DNA from: Thioglobus_C sp964448305 | GTDB taxonomy: Bacteria; Pseudomonadota; Gammaproteobacteria; PS1; Pseudothioglobaceae | Direction of reading: 5' to 3' | Length of the DNA: 11,356 nt | Assembly (NCBI GenBank): GCA_964448305.1 | Contig: CAYUWB010000032.1 | Span: 1 to 11,356 of the forward strand | Shown: in pieces, positions 1-8,001 of the stretch | How positions within the stretch are numbered: position 1 is the stretch's first letter | Layout: each line of letters opens with the position of its first letter | Position numbers and translations under genes: made by a program | The notes under the pieces: model-generated | Seen by the model: the letters and a program-made list of their open reading frames with translations, nothing else | Told to the model about the DNA's origin: nothing | Database searches by the model: none

Positions 1-1
1 T

Positions 2-1360
2 TTATTTTTTAGTGGGGCGTTGCCAGTTTTTTAAGGTGGTTTGTTTGGAGCGACTTAAGCCCAATTGATCTTCTGGTACGTCCTTAGTGATGGTAGAGCC
101 TGCGCCAACTGTAGCGTTTTTACCAATGGTGACTGGAGCGATTAGTTGTGTGTCTGAGCCGACGAATGCACCATCTTCGATGGTGGTTTGATGCTTGTTA
201 GCGCCATCGTAATTACAAGTAATAACGCCAGCGCCGATATTAACATCAGCACCCATGGTGGTGTCACCCACATAGCTCAGGTGTGAAACTTTTGAGCCTT
301 TGCCAATGGTGGATTTTTTCACTTCAACAAAATTACCGATTTTTGCGTTTTCACCAATATTGGCTTCTGGTCGGATGCGTGCGAATGGGCCAATTGATGC
401 GCCGTCACCAATGACGGCATCTTCAATGACTGAGTTGGGTAGTATGGATACATTGTTGCCAATGACGGTATTTTTAATAATGCAATTAGGGGCGATACTT
501 GTGTTGTCACCTAGTGTGACTTTGCCTTCAATCACCACATTAACATCAATTTCACAATCTTGCCCAAAGCTTAATGTGCCTCGGCAATCAAAACGAGCGG
601 GGTCTTTTAGCATTAAGCCTTGTTGCATAAACCCAGTTGCTTGGTTTTGTTGAAAGGTCCTTTCTAATTCTGCGAGTTGTACTTTGTCGTTCACACCAGC
701 TACCTCAAATTCGTTGTCTGTAATGACGGATGCGATGGTCTTGCCATCATTCACAGCCATTGCAATAATATCGGTTAAATATAACTCACCTTGGGCGTTG
801 TTAGTGTCTAAGCCGTTTAAGTAAGTTTTTAATAGACCACTATTAAGTGCCATAATACCGGTATTTACTTCACAAATTGCGAGTTGTGTATCGTTGGCAT
901 CTTTTTGTTCAACAATGGCTTGTATTTGGTTATTTTGTCTGATGATTCGGCCATAGCCTGTGGGATTGTCTAGCACCACAGATAATAACGCCACGCCATT
1001 TTTCTGTGCTTGGGCGACCAGATCATTCAATGTAGTTTGTTCGATTAAAGGCACATCGCCATATAGCACCAAAGAGATTGAATCGTCATTAATATGTGGC
1101 ATGGCTTGTTGCACTGCATGGCCTGTGCCAAGTTGCTGTGCTTGTTCTACCCAGTTAATAGAGTCGTCATTAATTGTGTTACGCACTTGATGACCACCAA
1201 AACCATAAACCACATGCACTTTTGAGCATAGTTGCTGTGCCTGTGTGAGCACATGGCCAAGCAGAGTTTTATTTGCAAGTGTTTGCAAAACTTTTGGCTT
1301 TGAAGAGTTCATGCGCGTGCCTTTGCCCGCCGCAAGAATAATGCCGTGAATTTGAGTCAT
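2..1360 (-). CDS. glmU: Bifunctional UDP-GlcNAc pyrophosphorylase / glucosamine-1-phosphate acetyltransferase
   Basis: This cytoplasmic enzyme acetylates glucosamine-1-phosphate and then uridylylates it, giving UDP-GlcNAc for peptidoglycan and LPS. The 452-residue protein is complete; its stop codon sits at the window edge. The N-terminal half is a nucleotidyltransferase: LAAGKGTRM at residues 9-17, KPKVL at 21-25, LGTGHA at 77-82, and YGDVPL around D102, the metal-binding Asp of the family. From about residue 250 the chain becomes a left-handed beta-helix of hexapeptide repeats. It carries RIRPEA (328-333) and SHLSYVGD, whose H360 matches the catalytic His of the acetyltransferase site. Length and motif spacing match Escherichia coli GlmU closely. 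The start codon follows a TAAGG ribosome site that overlaps the stop of the upstream gene. The gap between the two genes is 9 nt, so they are probably co-transcribed. Confidence 0.97.
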   Translation of the reverse strand: MTQIHGIILAAGKGTRMNSSKPKVLQTLANKTLLGHVLTQAQQLCSKVHVVYGFGGHQVRNTINDDSINWVEQAQQLGTGHAVQQAMPHINDDSISLVLYGDVPLIEQTTLNDLVAQAQKNGVALLSVVLDNPTGYGRIIRQNNQIQAIVEQKDANDTQLAICEVNTGIMALNSGLLKTYLNGLDTNNAQGELYLTDIIAMAVNDGKTIASVITDNEFEVAGVNDKVQLAELERTFQQNQATGFMQQGLMLKDPARFDCRGTLSFGQDCEIDVNVVIEGKVTLGDNTSIAPNCIIKNTVIGNNVSILPNSVIEDAVIGDGASIGPFARIRPEANIGENAKIGNFVEVKKSTIGKGSKVSHLSYVGDTTMGADVNIGAGVITCNYDGANKHQTTIEDGAFVGSDTQLIAPVTIGKNATVGAGSTITKDVPEDQLGLSRSKQTTLKNWQRPTKK

Positions 1361-1369
1361 AATAGTGCC

Positions 1370-2029
1370 TTAGAAATCTTCAACAACGGGGTTTTGATCA
1401 AGATAAGCTTGTGTCACACCAGGTGCAATAAAGCTGATTGTGCCCATGACTTGCCCGTCTTTTCGACCTACACTGTAGGTGGCGGCTCGCATGTGAATCG
1501 GCGCATCTTTAAAGATTTCACTAAAGTTGCGCGCTTTGCGTGACTGCACTTTAAATTCTTCTTTACTGATAAAGGTATATTTGATGCTGTGTTTTTGATA
1601 AGCTTTATTTTCAAAATCAGCAATCAGTTTAGTGAAGTCGTTTTTAGCGAATGTATTGCCACTCAGTTCGATAATGTCTAAGCGCTCTTTGCCGTCTTCA
1701 ATTAGCACCAGGTCAAACTGAGTTTTCATGACATAGAACATCTTTTTGATTTTGCTCACATCATTGAGTGGCATCATCAGTACGATAGAAACTAGGCGAT
1801 CATCCAAAAAACGAAAAGCAATTTCGGTATTCTCACCCGATAATGAATGGTTTTGCATGCACAAAGTGCCTTGTTCGTATTTGGCAGAGCAGTCTTCTAA
1901 TGCGTGCGCTTTTTGTAAAAAAGTTTTAGGCATGCCAACAATATATTGCTTATACAGGCGAATTTGATCAGCAGCAATGCTAGTAGTGCTCAGCAATAAG
2001 AACAAACTAAGTAGTATTAAACGTTTCAT
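1370..2029 (-). CDS. Predicted secreted (periplasmic) protein of unknown function
   Basis: I do not recognise this family. The chosen start gives 219 residues opening with a classic Sec signal peptide: KR at positions 2-3, a Leu-rich core at 4-13, and a likely signal peptidase I cleavage after SIA (residues 17-19). A start 24 codons further upstream is open in frame, but it would bury the signal and lie upstream of the promoter assigned here. The mature part is about 200 residues, charged and soluble-looking, with no further membrane segment. Its only two cysteines, C47 and C57, lie close together and could form a disulfide in the periplasm. Its stop is 9 nt from the glmU start, so the two form an operon, although no functional link to cell-wall synthesis can be shown. 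No Shine-Dalgarno site is visible before the start. Confidence 0.8.
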   Translation of the reverse strand: MKRLILLSLFLLLSTTSIAADQIRLYKQYIVGMPKTFLQKAHALEDCSAKYEQGTLCMQNHSLSGENTEIAFRFLDDRLVSIVLMMPLNDVSKIKKMFYVMKTQFDLVLIEDGKERLDIIELSGNTFAKNDFTKLIADFENKAYQKHSIKYTFISKEEFKVQSRKARNFSEIFKDAPIHMRAATYSVGRKDGQVMGTISFIAPGVTQAYLDQNPVVEDF

Positions 2030-2057
2030 AACTGTTTTGCTAAATTGATTACTTCCT

Positions 2058-2063
2058 ATTATA
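2058..2063 (-). promoter_or_regulatory. Predicted -10 of the secreted-protein/glmU operon
   Basis: Read on the minus strand this is a perfect TATAAT. Transcription would begin near 2051, about 20 nt before the start at 2029, which supports that start over the longer open frame. No convincing -35 hexamer lies at 16-18 nt; TTGTAT occurs at a 19-nt spacing. Confidence 0.5.
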
Positions 2064-2071
2064 AGAGGACT

Positions 2072-2080
2072 TGGTATAAA
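2072..2080 (+). promoter_or_regulatory. Predicted extended -10 promoter for ccoI
   Basis: TGGTATAAA fits the extended -10 pattern (TG, one base, then a -10 hexamer). The start point would be near 2087, leaving a leader of about 16 nt with no Shine-Dalgarno site. It lies 9 bp from the divergent -10, so the two promoters probably compete for polymerase. Confidence 0.4.
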
Positions 2081-2102
2081 AAATACAATAAAATCAAACA
2101 CT

Positions 2103-4502
2103 ATGAACGATTGTTGTTACCACTGTGGATTGCCGGTAACTCGTATTAATAGAGTTGGGGCGGTTATTAAAAACACCGAGCAAGATTTTTGTTGTGCGGG
2201 CTGCGCTAGCGTGTGCCAAACTATTCATGACAGTGGTTTAGGTGCTTTTTATGATCAACAAACCTCGTCACTTTTGCCTGCGGTTGATCTAGAGTATCCG
2301 TTAGAGTTTTATGATGCGATTGCTTTTCAACAGCCATTTTTAGAGTCGTCTGACCCAGGCACTAAAACCATTACTTTAATTAGCGATACTATTCATTGCG
2401 CTGCTTGTGTTTGGCTAATTGAGCGTGCGCTTAACGCAATGGATGGCGTTGTTTGGGTGCGTGTTAACTTAACTGATAAACGCATTCGAATTCGTTGGGA
2501 AGATGAAAAAATTAATCTATCATCAATCATGAAAACATTGGCTGATTTGGGTTATGCGGCGATGCCGTATGAGCAAAATGTGGCCGAAGCTAAGCAGCGA
2601 CGTAAAAACAAAGCCATGCTTTATCGCATTGGTTTTGCAGGTTTTACCATGATGAACCTTTTGTGGATTTCAATCGCCTTATATACTGGCGCCAGCGGGG
2701 GTGTTTATCATGGATATTTTCAGTGGTTGGGTTTTGCCCTAGCAACACCTACTTTGTTTTATGCAGGCTACCCGTTTTTGAAAAATGCTTATTTTGGCAT
2801 TAAGAATCGTTATATGAATATGGATGTGCCGATTAGCATTGGCGCATTAGTGACTTATTTTTATTCGACTTATGTGCTGCTTGGTTTTTCCACCAAAGGT
2901 GAGGTGTATTTTGACACCGTGGTTAATTTTATTTTTGTGATTTTGATTGGTCGATATCTAGAGTCATCGAGTAAAAAATCTGCCTTATCAGCTTCTACCA
3001 GTTTGCAACAATTACAACCAAAAATTGCCCTAGTAAAAACAACCAATGGAGAAATCATTAAGCCGATTAGTGCGATTGAGATTGGCGACAGTGTTTTGAT
3101 TAAACCGGGGGAGCGTATTGCCGTTGACGGTGTGGTGCGTTTAGGTGCTGGCGAGATTGATGAATCTTTATTGAGTGGAGAGTCATTACCAGTGAGCAAG
3201 CGTGAGGGTGATGATGTATTTGCTGGCACACTTAATATTAATGGCAGTTTTGAAGTTGAAGTAACACAGTTAAGTAAACAATCAGCGCTTGCACAAATTG
3301 TAGATTTGGTGGAGAATACGCGCGCCAATAAAAGCCGACTTGTTTGCACGATCGACCGCATCATTCCCTATTTTGTTTGGACGACATTGTTATTAGCAAG
3401 TGTAACCTTTGTTTATTGGTCATCAACTGATTTTGATTTGGCACTACTGAGCGCAACCAGTGTGCTCATTATCACTTGCCCTTGTGCATTTGGTCTGGCT
3501 ACGCCAATGAGTATTGCTGTTGCTAGTGGTGCAGCGGCAAAACGCAATATCCTCATTAAAAATGGCGATGCACTCGAGGTACTTAGCAAGGTGAGGCATG
3601 TTGTATTTGATAAAACTGGCACCCTAACCTTGGGTTCACCAAAGGTGGGGCAAGTTGTCAGTGAAATGGAACACAAGACACTGCTAGGCATTATGGGCGC
3701 CATTGAAAAACATTCTGAACACCCTTTAGCCAGAGCCATTGTTGAATATTGTGCTGATATGGGTGTTGATAAAATCGCCAGCGAATTTGAAACATCACCA
3801 GGTCTAGGTGTGTCTGCTATTGTTGGTGGAAAACGTTATTGGGTAGGCAGTTTACGCTATTTATCAGATCGCGATAATCAAGCATTATTTGAACAAGCCA
3901 GCACCTTAGAGCAACAGGGCCACAGCTGTGTTTGGTGTGCAGACGAGCAAGAAATTTTGGGTTTTATGACACTAAGTGACCCTATCAAAGAGGATGCAAA
4001 AGCAGTTGTTACTCAGTTGAAAAAACTGGGAAAAACCATCACCATGCTCAGTGGCGATAGCAATCAAGTTGCAACATCAGTGGCTAAAAAAATAGGCATT
4101 GAACAAGTGATTGCAGGCGTATTGCCAAATGACAAAGCGCAACATATCAAAGCCTTACAACAAGATGATTTGGTATTAATGGTGGGCGATGGTATTAACG
4201 ATGCGCCAGCGCTCACGCAAGCAGACGTGAGTATTGCGATTGGATCTGGCGCTGATGTGTCGGTTGCTAGTGCAGATGTGGTGGTTTTAAAAACAACACT
4301 CACACCTATTGTTGAGGCGATTAAACTCTCAAAACGCACACAAGCAACCATCAAACAAAACGTTGTTTTTGCTTTGTCTTATAATGCGTTTATGGTGCCG
4401 TTAGCAATGATGGCGAAGGTCACCCCATTATTCGCCGCGATTGTAATGCCAATCAGTTCAATCATTGTGATTGCGAATGCAGCAAGATTGAGAAAAAATT
4501 AA
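2103..4502 (+). CDS. ccoI: Copper-translocating P1B-type ATPase, CcoI/FixI type
   Basis: This inner-membrane P-type ATPase moves copper out of the cytoplasm; family members of this type supply copper for cbb3 cytochrome oxidase assembly. The 799-residue chain begins with the Cys-rich domain typical of FixI/CcoI (C4, C5, C8, then C30, C31, C34, C38). A heavy-metal-associated domain with CAAC at 99-102 follows. Membrane segments begin near residue 175. The actuator motif LSGES lies at 357-361, the CPC ion-binding motif at 459-461, the phosphorylated D503 in DKTGT, the P1B-specific HP pair at 540-541 in HSEHPLA, and the hinge GDGIND at 695-700. All catalytic motifs are intact. No ccoNOQP, ccoG, ccoH or ccoS gene is adjacent here. 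It is transcribed away from the secreted-protein gene. The assignment over other copper ATPases rests on the N-terminal Cys-rich domain. Confidence 0.93.
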   Translation: MNDCCYHCGLPVTRINRVGAVIKNTEQDFCCAGCASVCQTIHDSGLGAFYDQQTSSLLPAVDLEYPLEFYDAIAFQQPFLESSDPGTKTITLISDTIHCAACVWLIERALNAMDGVVWVRVNLTDKRIRIRWEDEKINLSSIMKTLADLGYAAMPYEQNVAEAKQRRKNKAMLYRIGFAGFTMMNLLWISIALYTGASGGVYHGYFQWLGFALATPTLFYAGYPFLKNAYFGIKNRYMNMDVPISIGALVTYFYSTYVLLGFSTKGEVYFDTVVNFIFVILIGRYLESSSKKSALSASTSLQQLQPKIALVKTTNGEIIKPISAIEIGDSVLIKPGERIAVDGVVRLGAGEIDESLLSGESLPVSKREGDDVFAGTLNINGSFEVEVTQLSKQSALAQIVDLVENTRANKSRLVCTIDRIIPYFVWTTLLLASVTFVYWSSTDFDLALLSATSVLIITCPCAFGLATPMSIAVASGAAAKRNILIKNGDALEVLSKVRHVVFDKTGTLTLGSPKVGQVVSEMEHKTLLGIMGAIEKHSEHPLARAIVEYCADMGVDKIASEFETSPGLGVSAIVGGKRYWVGSLRYLSDRDNQALFEQASTLEQQGHSCVWCADEQEILGFMTLSDPIKEDAKAVVTQLKKLGKTITMLSGDSNQVATSVAKKIGIEQVIAGVLPNDKAQHIKALQQDDLVLMVGDGINDAPALTQADVSIAIGSGADVSVASADVVVLKTTLTPIVEAIKLSKRTQATIKQNVVFALSYNAFMVPLAMMAKVTPLFAAIVMPISSIIVIANAARLRKN

Positions 4503-4523
4503 GCACGATTTGTAAGAATAGTA

Positions 4524-4529
4524 TATAAT
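4524..4529 (+). promoter_or_regulatory. Predicted -10 of rpmE
   Basis: A perfect TATAAT lies 35 nt upstream of the rpmE start, with a start point expected near 4536. The -35 region overlaps the ccoI stop and is poor; TTAAGC occurs at a 19-nt spacing. Confidence 0.45.
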
Positions 4530-4564
4530 TCCCCCTCTTTGAGATTTACACAAACGCTATAAAC

Positions 4565-4777
4565 ATGAAAACAGACATCCACCCTAATTACGACACTGTG
4601 AAAGTTGTATGTTCTTGCGGCAATACTTTTGAGTCGCGCTCAACGATTGGTAAAGAAGAATTACACTTAGATGTGTGCTCTAGCTGCCATCCTTTTTACA
4701 CAGGTAAGCAAAAAATTATGGATAGTGCAGGTCGTGTTGAGAAGTTTAAGTCACGTTACGCTTCATTCAAGCGTTAA
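4565..4777 (+). CDS. rpmE: 50S ribosomal protein L31, zinc-binding (C+) form
   Basis: A small protein of the large ribosomal subunit, located at the bridge to the 30S subunit. The 70-residue length is normal for the family. Four cysteines, C16 and C18 in CSCG plus C38 and C41 in CSSC, form the zinc site of the C+ class; the zinc-free paralogue induced by zinc starvation lacks them. The conserved HPFYTGKQK segment (42-50) and a basic C-terminus (FKSRY) are present. It has its own -10 and is followed by a strong terminator, so it behaves as a single-gene unit. The leader lacks an obvious Shine-Dalgarno site. Confidence 0.97.
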   Translation: MKTDIHPNYDTVKVVCSCGNTFESRSTIGKEELHLDVCSSCHPFYTGKQKIMDSAGRVEKFKSRYASFKR

Positions 4778-4793
4778 ACACCAAGCATTCAAT

Positions 4794-4821
4794 AAAAAAA
4801 GCCACTTATGTGGCTTTTTTT
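4794..4821 (+). terminator. Rho-independent terminator after rpmE
   Basis: The stem GCCAC/GTGGC with loop TTAT (4801-4814) is followed by seven T. An A7 tract before the stem lengthens it by A-T pairs and could also allow termination in the other direction. Confidence 0.9.
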
Positions 4822-4857
4822 ATGCCCGATTGTATGGGTGTTTAAGGCAAAAATCGT

Positions 4858-4863
4858 TATAAT
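4858..4863 (+). promoter_or_regulatory. Predicted -10 of hemE
   Basis: A perfect TATAAT lies just downstream of the rpmE terminator, with a start point near 4870 and a leader of about 25 nt. No good -35 hexamer is seen at normal spacing. Confidence 0.45.
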
Positions 4864-4894
4864 CATTGCACTATTAATTTTTTAACCAAACACT

Positions 4895-5932
4895 ATGTCG
4901 TTCGACTATATTAACGCCTTATTAAAGCAACCAACAACACGCACACCTATTTGGGTAATGCGCCAAGCGGGTCGCTATTTACCTGAGTATCGCGCTACTC
5001 GAAAAAAAGCAGGTGATTTTATGAGCTTGTGTAAAAATCCACAGCTTGCTTGCGAAGTAACCATGCAGCCAATTGATCGGTTTGACCTTGATGCGGCAAT
5101 TTTATTTTCTGATATCTTAACCATTCCTGATGCCATGGGTTTGGGTCTATATTTTAGTGAAGGCGAAGGGCCAAAGTTTGAACGCCCTATTCAAACACTG
5201 GCAGATATTGAGGCGATTCCATCAGAAGTTAATAATGACCTTGCTTATGTATTTGACGCAGTATCGACAATTAAAACAGCATTGGGCACACGTGCACCGC
5301 TGATTGGCTTTAGTGGCAGTCCTTGGACACTTGCCACTTATATGATCGAAGGCGGAAGTAGTAAAACTTTTGCCAAAACTAAAGCCATGCTCTTTAACGA
5401 ACCACAAATGCTGCACTTGTTATTGGATAAATTAGCCGACAGTGTGATTGCTTATTTAGATCAACAAGTGTTAAGCGGTGCCGATAGCTTGATGGTGTTT
5501 GATACTTGGGGTGGCGTGTTGTCTAAATCTAATTATTTGGATTTTTCACTGAGCTATATGTCTAAGATTGTGAATGGCGTTAAAGCAAAACATCCAGATA
5601 CACCGATGACTTTATTTAGTAAAAATGGCGGCAAGCATTTGAATGAAATTGCCAATACTGGCTGTGATGGTGTGGGTATCGACTGGACGGTTGAGCTTGG
5701 TGAGGTTGAGCAACAAATTGGCGACAAAGTGGCAATCCAAGGCAATTTAGATCCTGCTGTTATGTATGCTACGCCTGATGTTGTGAGAGCAGAAGTGAAA
5801 AAAGTATTAAGCCAGTTTAAAGGCGATACAGGTCATATCTTTAATTTAGGCCATGGCATCACGCCAGATGTTGATCCAGAAAATATGAAAGTGTTGGTTG
5901 ATAGCGTGCACGAATTTAGTGTGCGATCATAG
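4895..5932 (+). CDS. hemE: Uroporphyrinogen-III decarboxylase
   Basis: A cytoplasmic haem-pathway enzyme that removes the four acetate carboxylates of uroporphyrinogen III to give coproporphyrinogen III. The 345-residue protein has nearly the usual bacterial length. The signature RQAGRYLPEYR starts at R23 and includes R27. The substrate-organising Asp is D73 in FSDIL, Tyr Y149 lies in ATYMIEGG, and His H320 in NLGHGI; these match active-site residues known in the family. GNLDP (283-287) is also typical. The start has no Shine-Dalgarno site, but the N-terminus aligns with known homologues. It is the first gene of a plus-strand run, and trpA begins 18 nt after its stop. Confidence 0.97.
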   Translation: MSFDYINALLKQPTTRTPIWVMRQAGRYLPEYRATRKKAGDFMSLCKNPQLACEVTMQPIDRFDLDAAILFSDILTIPDAMGLGLYFSEGEGPKFERPIQTLADIEAIPSEVNNDLAYVFDAVSTIKTALGTRAPLIGFSGSPWTLATYMIEGGSSKTFAKTKAMLFNEPQMLHLLLDKLADSVIAYLDQQVLSGADSLMVFDTWGGVLSKSNYLDFSLSYMSKIVNGVKAKHPDTPMTLFSKNGGKHLNEIANTGCDGVGIDWTVELGEVEQQIGDKVAIQGNLDPAVMYATPDVVRAEVKKVLSQFKGDTGHIFNLGHGITPDVDPENMKVLVDSVHEFSVRS

Positions 5933-5934
5933 TG

Positions 5935-5943
5935 TGATACAAT
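5935..5943 (+). promoter_or_regulatory. Predicted extended -10 promoter for trpA, possibly leaderless
   Basis: TGATACAAT in the hemE-trpA gap fits the extended -10 pattern. Transcription would start 7-8 nt downstream, at about the A of the trpA start codon (5951). trpA has no Shine-Dalgarno site, so a leaderless message is possible. Read-through from hemE is equally likely. Confidence 0.35.
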
Positions 5944-5950
5944 CTTAGTT

Positions 5951-6751
5951 ATGTCTAGAATTACAAGTGTTTTTAATCAACTAAATGAAGCTGGAACCAA
6001 GGCTTTTATTCCGTTTATTACTGCGGGCGATAGTGGTTTAGACAATACTTATGATTTGATGCAAACTTTGGTTGATAATGGCGCTGATGTGATTGAATTG
6101 GGTGTACCATTTTCTGATCCAATGGCTGATGGCCCAATGATTGCCAAGTCGCACGAACGTGCTGTAGCCGACGGTGTCAGCTTGCATGATGTGCTTGATC
6201 TAGTTAAAAGATTTAGACAAACCAACGATACCACTGCCATTGTTTTGATGGGCTATTTAAATCCAATTGAAGTTTTCGGCTATCAGGCTTTTTCTGATGC
6301 AGCAAGCAAGAGTGGTGTAGACGGTGTGTTAGTGGTTGATATGCCACCAGAAGAAGCACATGATCTGAAACAATGTTTAGATGATGTTGATATTGATTTT
6401 ATCTTCCTGGTGGCGCCGACTACCACCAACGACCGTTTAGAGTTTTTGGCTAATGTCGCCTCAGGCTTTGTATATTTTGTCTCGCTTAAAGGGGTAACAG
6501 GTGCCGGCCATATTGATGTTGATGCGGTAAATACTAACATGGCTAGAATCCGTCAATTTATCGATTTGCCAGTGGGCGTGGGTTTTGGCATTAAAGATGC
6601 AGCCACTGCTAAGGCAGTTTCTGCTTCAGCCGATGCCGTGATTGTGGGCTCATCCTTGGTGTCATTTGTTGAGCAATATGCCACAGATAGGGATAAAATG
6701 TTAGCAAGTGTTGGCGCATTGTCAGCTGAAATTTCAGCTGCCGTAAAATAA
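5951..6751 (+). CDS. trpA: Tryptophan synthase alpha chain
   Basis: Cleaves indole-3-glycerol phosphate to indole and glyceraldehyde-3-phosphate; the indole is channelled to the TrpB partner. The 266-residue TIM barrel has the family's normal length. Both catalytic residues are present at the same numbers as in E. coli: E49 in DVIELGVPFSDP and D60 in MADGP. The phosphate-binding segments GVGFGI and VGSSLV are visible near the C-terminus. trpB and trpF, often directly upstream, are absent from this window; hemE takes that place, so the alpha and beta genes are split or trpB lies elsewhere. The common trpA-accD adjacency is kept, with a 10-nt gap. Confidence 0.96.
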   Translation: MSRITSVFNQLNEAGTKAFIPFITAGDSGLDNTYDLMQTLVDNGADVIELGVPFSDPMADGPMIAKSHERAVADGVSLHDVLDLVKRFRQTNDTTAIVLMGYLNPIEVFGYQAFSDAASKSGVDGVLVVDMPPEEAHDLKQCLDDVDIDFIFLVAPTTTNDRLEFLANVASGFVYFVSLKGVTGAGHIDVDAVNTNMARIRQFIDLPVGVGFGIKDAATAKAVSASADAVIVGSSLVSFVEQYATDRDKMLASVGALSAEISAAVK

Positions 6752-6761
6752 GGAATCTATT

Positions 6762-7601
6762 ATGAGTTGGCTAGAAAAAATATTACCTTCAATTACCAAT
6801 GTTGTAAAAAAGAACATTCCCGAGGGCTTGTGGAGCAAATGCCCCAAGTGTGAATCCACTTTATACGAAGAAGAGCTCAAAGAGCAAACCTATGTGTGTC
6901 CAAATTGTGATCATCATATGCGCATTTCTGCCAGAGTTCGATTGGACAGTTTTTTAGATGTCGATGGTCAAGAAGAAATTGGCGCCGACTTGGTTGCGGT
7001 TGATCCGTTAAAGTTTAAAGATCAAAAAAAATACAAAGACCGTTACTCACAAGCGCAGAAAAACACCGGTGAGAAAGACGCCTTAGTGGTTAAAAAAGGC
7101 ACCTTAAACGGCATGAGCGTTGTGGTTGCTGCGTTTGAATTTAAATTCATGGGCGGCTCTATGGGTTCTGTCGTTGGCGAGAAATTTGTGCGTGCTGCAC
7201 AAGAAAGTATCCGTACCAATTCCCCACTGATTTGTTTTTCAGCTTCGGGCGGTGCGCGCATGCAGGAAGGTTTGTTTTCTTTAATGCAAATGAGTAAAAC
7301 TGCCTTGGTTTTAAAACAACTTAGCGATAAGAAAATTCCATTTTTCTCTGTTCTAACCGACCCAACCATGGGCGGCGTGTCTGCTAGTTTTGCCATGTTG
7401 GGCGATATCCATATTGCCGAGCCAAATGCGCTTATTGGTTTTGCTGGCCCACGTGTGGTAGAGCAAACAGTGCGTGAAACTTTGCCTGAAGGTTTTCAAC
7501 GCAGTGAATTTTTACTTGAAAAAGGCGCAATCGATTTAATTGTGCACCGTAAAGACTTACGCAATAAAGTACACCAGCTATTACAAGCATTACATGGCTA
7601 A
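6762..7601 (+). CDS. accD: Acetyl-CoA carboxylase carboxyltransferase subunit beta
   Basis: With AccA it transfers the carboxyl group from biotin on AccB to acetyl-CoA, forming malonyl-CoA for fatty acid synthesis. The 279-residue protein is somewhat shorter than E. coli AccD (304). The N-terminal zinc ribbon is complete (C27, C30, C46, C49), as in bacterial AccD. The crotonase-like core shows GGSMGSVVGE (131-140), SASGGARMQEG (160-170) with the oxyanion-hole glycines, and TDPTMGGVSASF (199-210). The start is set by a TAAGGA site 7 nt upstream, overlapping the trpA stop. Its last codons overlap the start of fkpB by 8 nt, implying coupled translation. folC, its usual downstream neighbour in many relatives, is not here. 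Confidence 0.97.
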   Translation: MSWLEKILPSITNVVKKNIPEGLWSKCPKCESTLYEEELKEQTYVCPNCDHHMRISARVRLDSFLDVDGQEEIGADLVAVDPLKFKDQKKYKDRYSQAQKNTGEKDALVVKKGTLNGMSVVVAAFEFKFMGGSMGSVVGEKFVRAAQESIRTNSPLICFSASGGARMQEGLFSLMQMSKTALVLKQLSDKKIPFFSVLTDPTMGGVSASFAMLGDIHIAEPNALIGFAGPRVVEQTVRETLPEGFQRSEFLLEKGAIDLIVHRKDLRNKVHQLLQALHG

Positions 7602-8001
7602 ATACAAACTGCTGTACAAACTCACCCATTCAAATGGTGCGGTGGCTGATGAAACACTTGACACCCCTTTTGAATTTGAAATTGGCGATGGTCAACTCGA
7701 CCCTTGTTTGGAGTCTTGTGTAGAAGAGGCAACCGTTGGAAAATTGCAAACTTTTCTGCTCACTTCCGAAGAGGCTTTTGGAGGAATCTATGATGAGGCC
7801 ATCCAAGTGATGAATCGCGCCGATTTCCCTAAAGGCATGACGATAGAGGTAGATGCTGCTGTTGAATTTGAAACGCCAACGGGTGATTCTTATGTTGGCT
7901 GTATTGATAAAGTTGATGGTGATGAAGTCACGGTTAATTTTAATCACCCTCTAGCAGGTTGCGATGTGTCATTTCAAGTAGAAGTACTCGAGAAAAGTTA
8001 A
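7594..8001 (+). CDS. fkpB: FKBP-type peptidyl-prolyl cis-trans isomerase, FkpB/SlpA type
   Basis: A small cytoplasmic prolyl isomerase with probable chaperone activity. The chosen ATG overlaps the accD stop by 8 nt and gives 135 residues, close to but shorter than E. coli SlpA (149). A longer in-frame start at 7540 lies deep inside accD and would add a tail without family similarity. Residues that fit the family are the FEFEIGDG strand (26-33), AFGG (61-64) and the signature FNHPLAG (116-122) near the C-terminus. The IF-domain insert between about residues 65 and 105 is present. It directly precedes ispH, sharing one base (TAATG), an arrangement also known as fkpB-ispH in E. coli, so the two are translationally coupled. 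Confidence 0.92.
   Translation: MAKYKLLYKLTHSNGAVADETLDTPFEFEIGDGQLDPCLESCVEEATVGKLQTFLLTSEEAFGGIYDEAIQVMNRADFPKGMTIEVDAAVEFETPTGDSYVGCIDKVDGDEVTVNFNHPLAGCDVSFQVEVLEKS

Noticed and set aside
300..653. Plus-strand ORF opposite glmU
   Set aside because: It lies entirely antisense to well-conserved glmU coding sequence and has no recognisable domain or ribosome site.
2030..2101. Longer N-terminus (24 extra codons) for the secreted protein
   Set aside because: It would place the start upstream of the TATAAT at 2058-2063, hide the signal peptide behind a hydrophobic stretch, and run through the whole divergent promoter region.
2870..3364. Minus-strand ORF of 164 codons inside ccoI
   Set aside because: Antisense shadow of the ATPase; low-complexity Ser/Thr-rich translation, no start signals.
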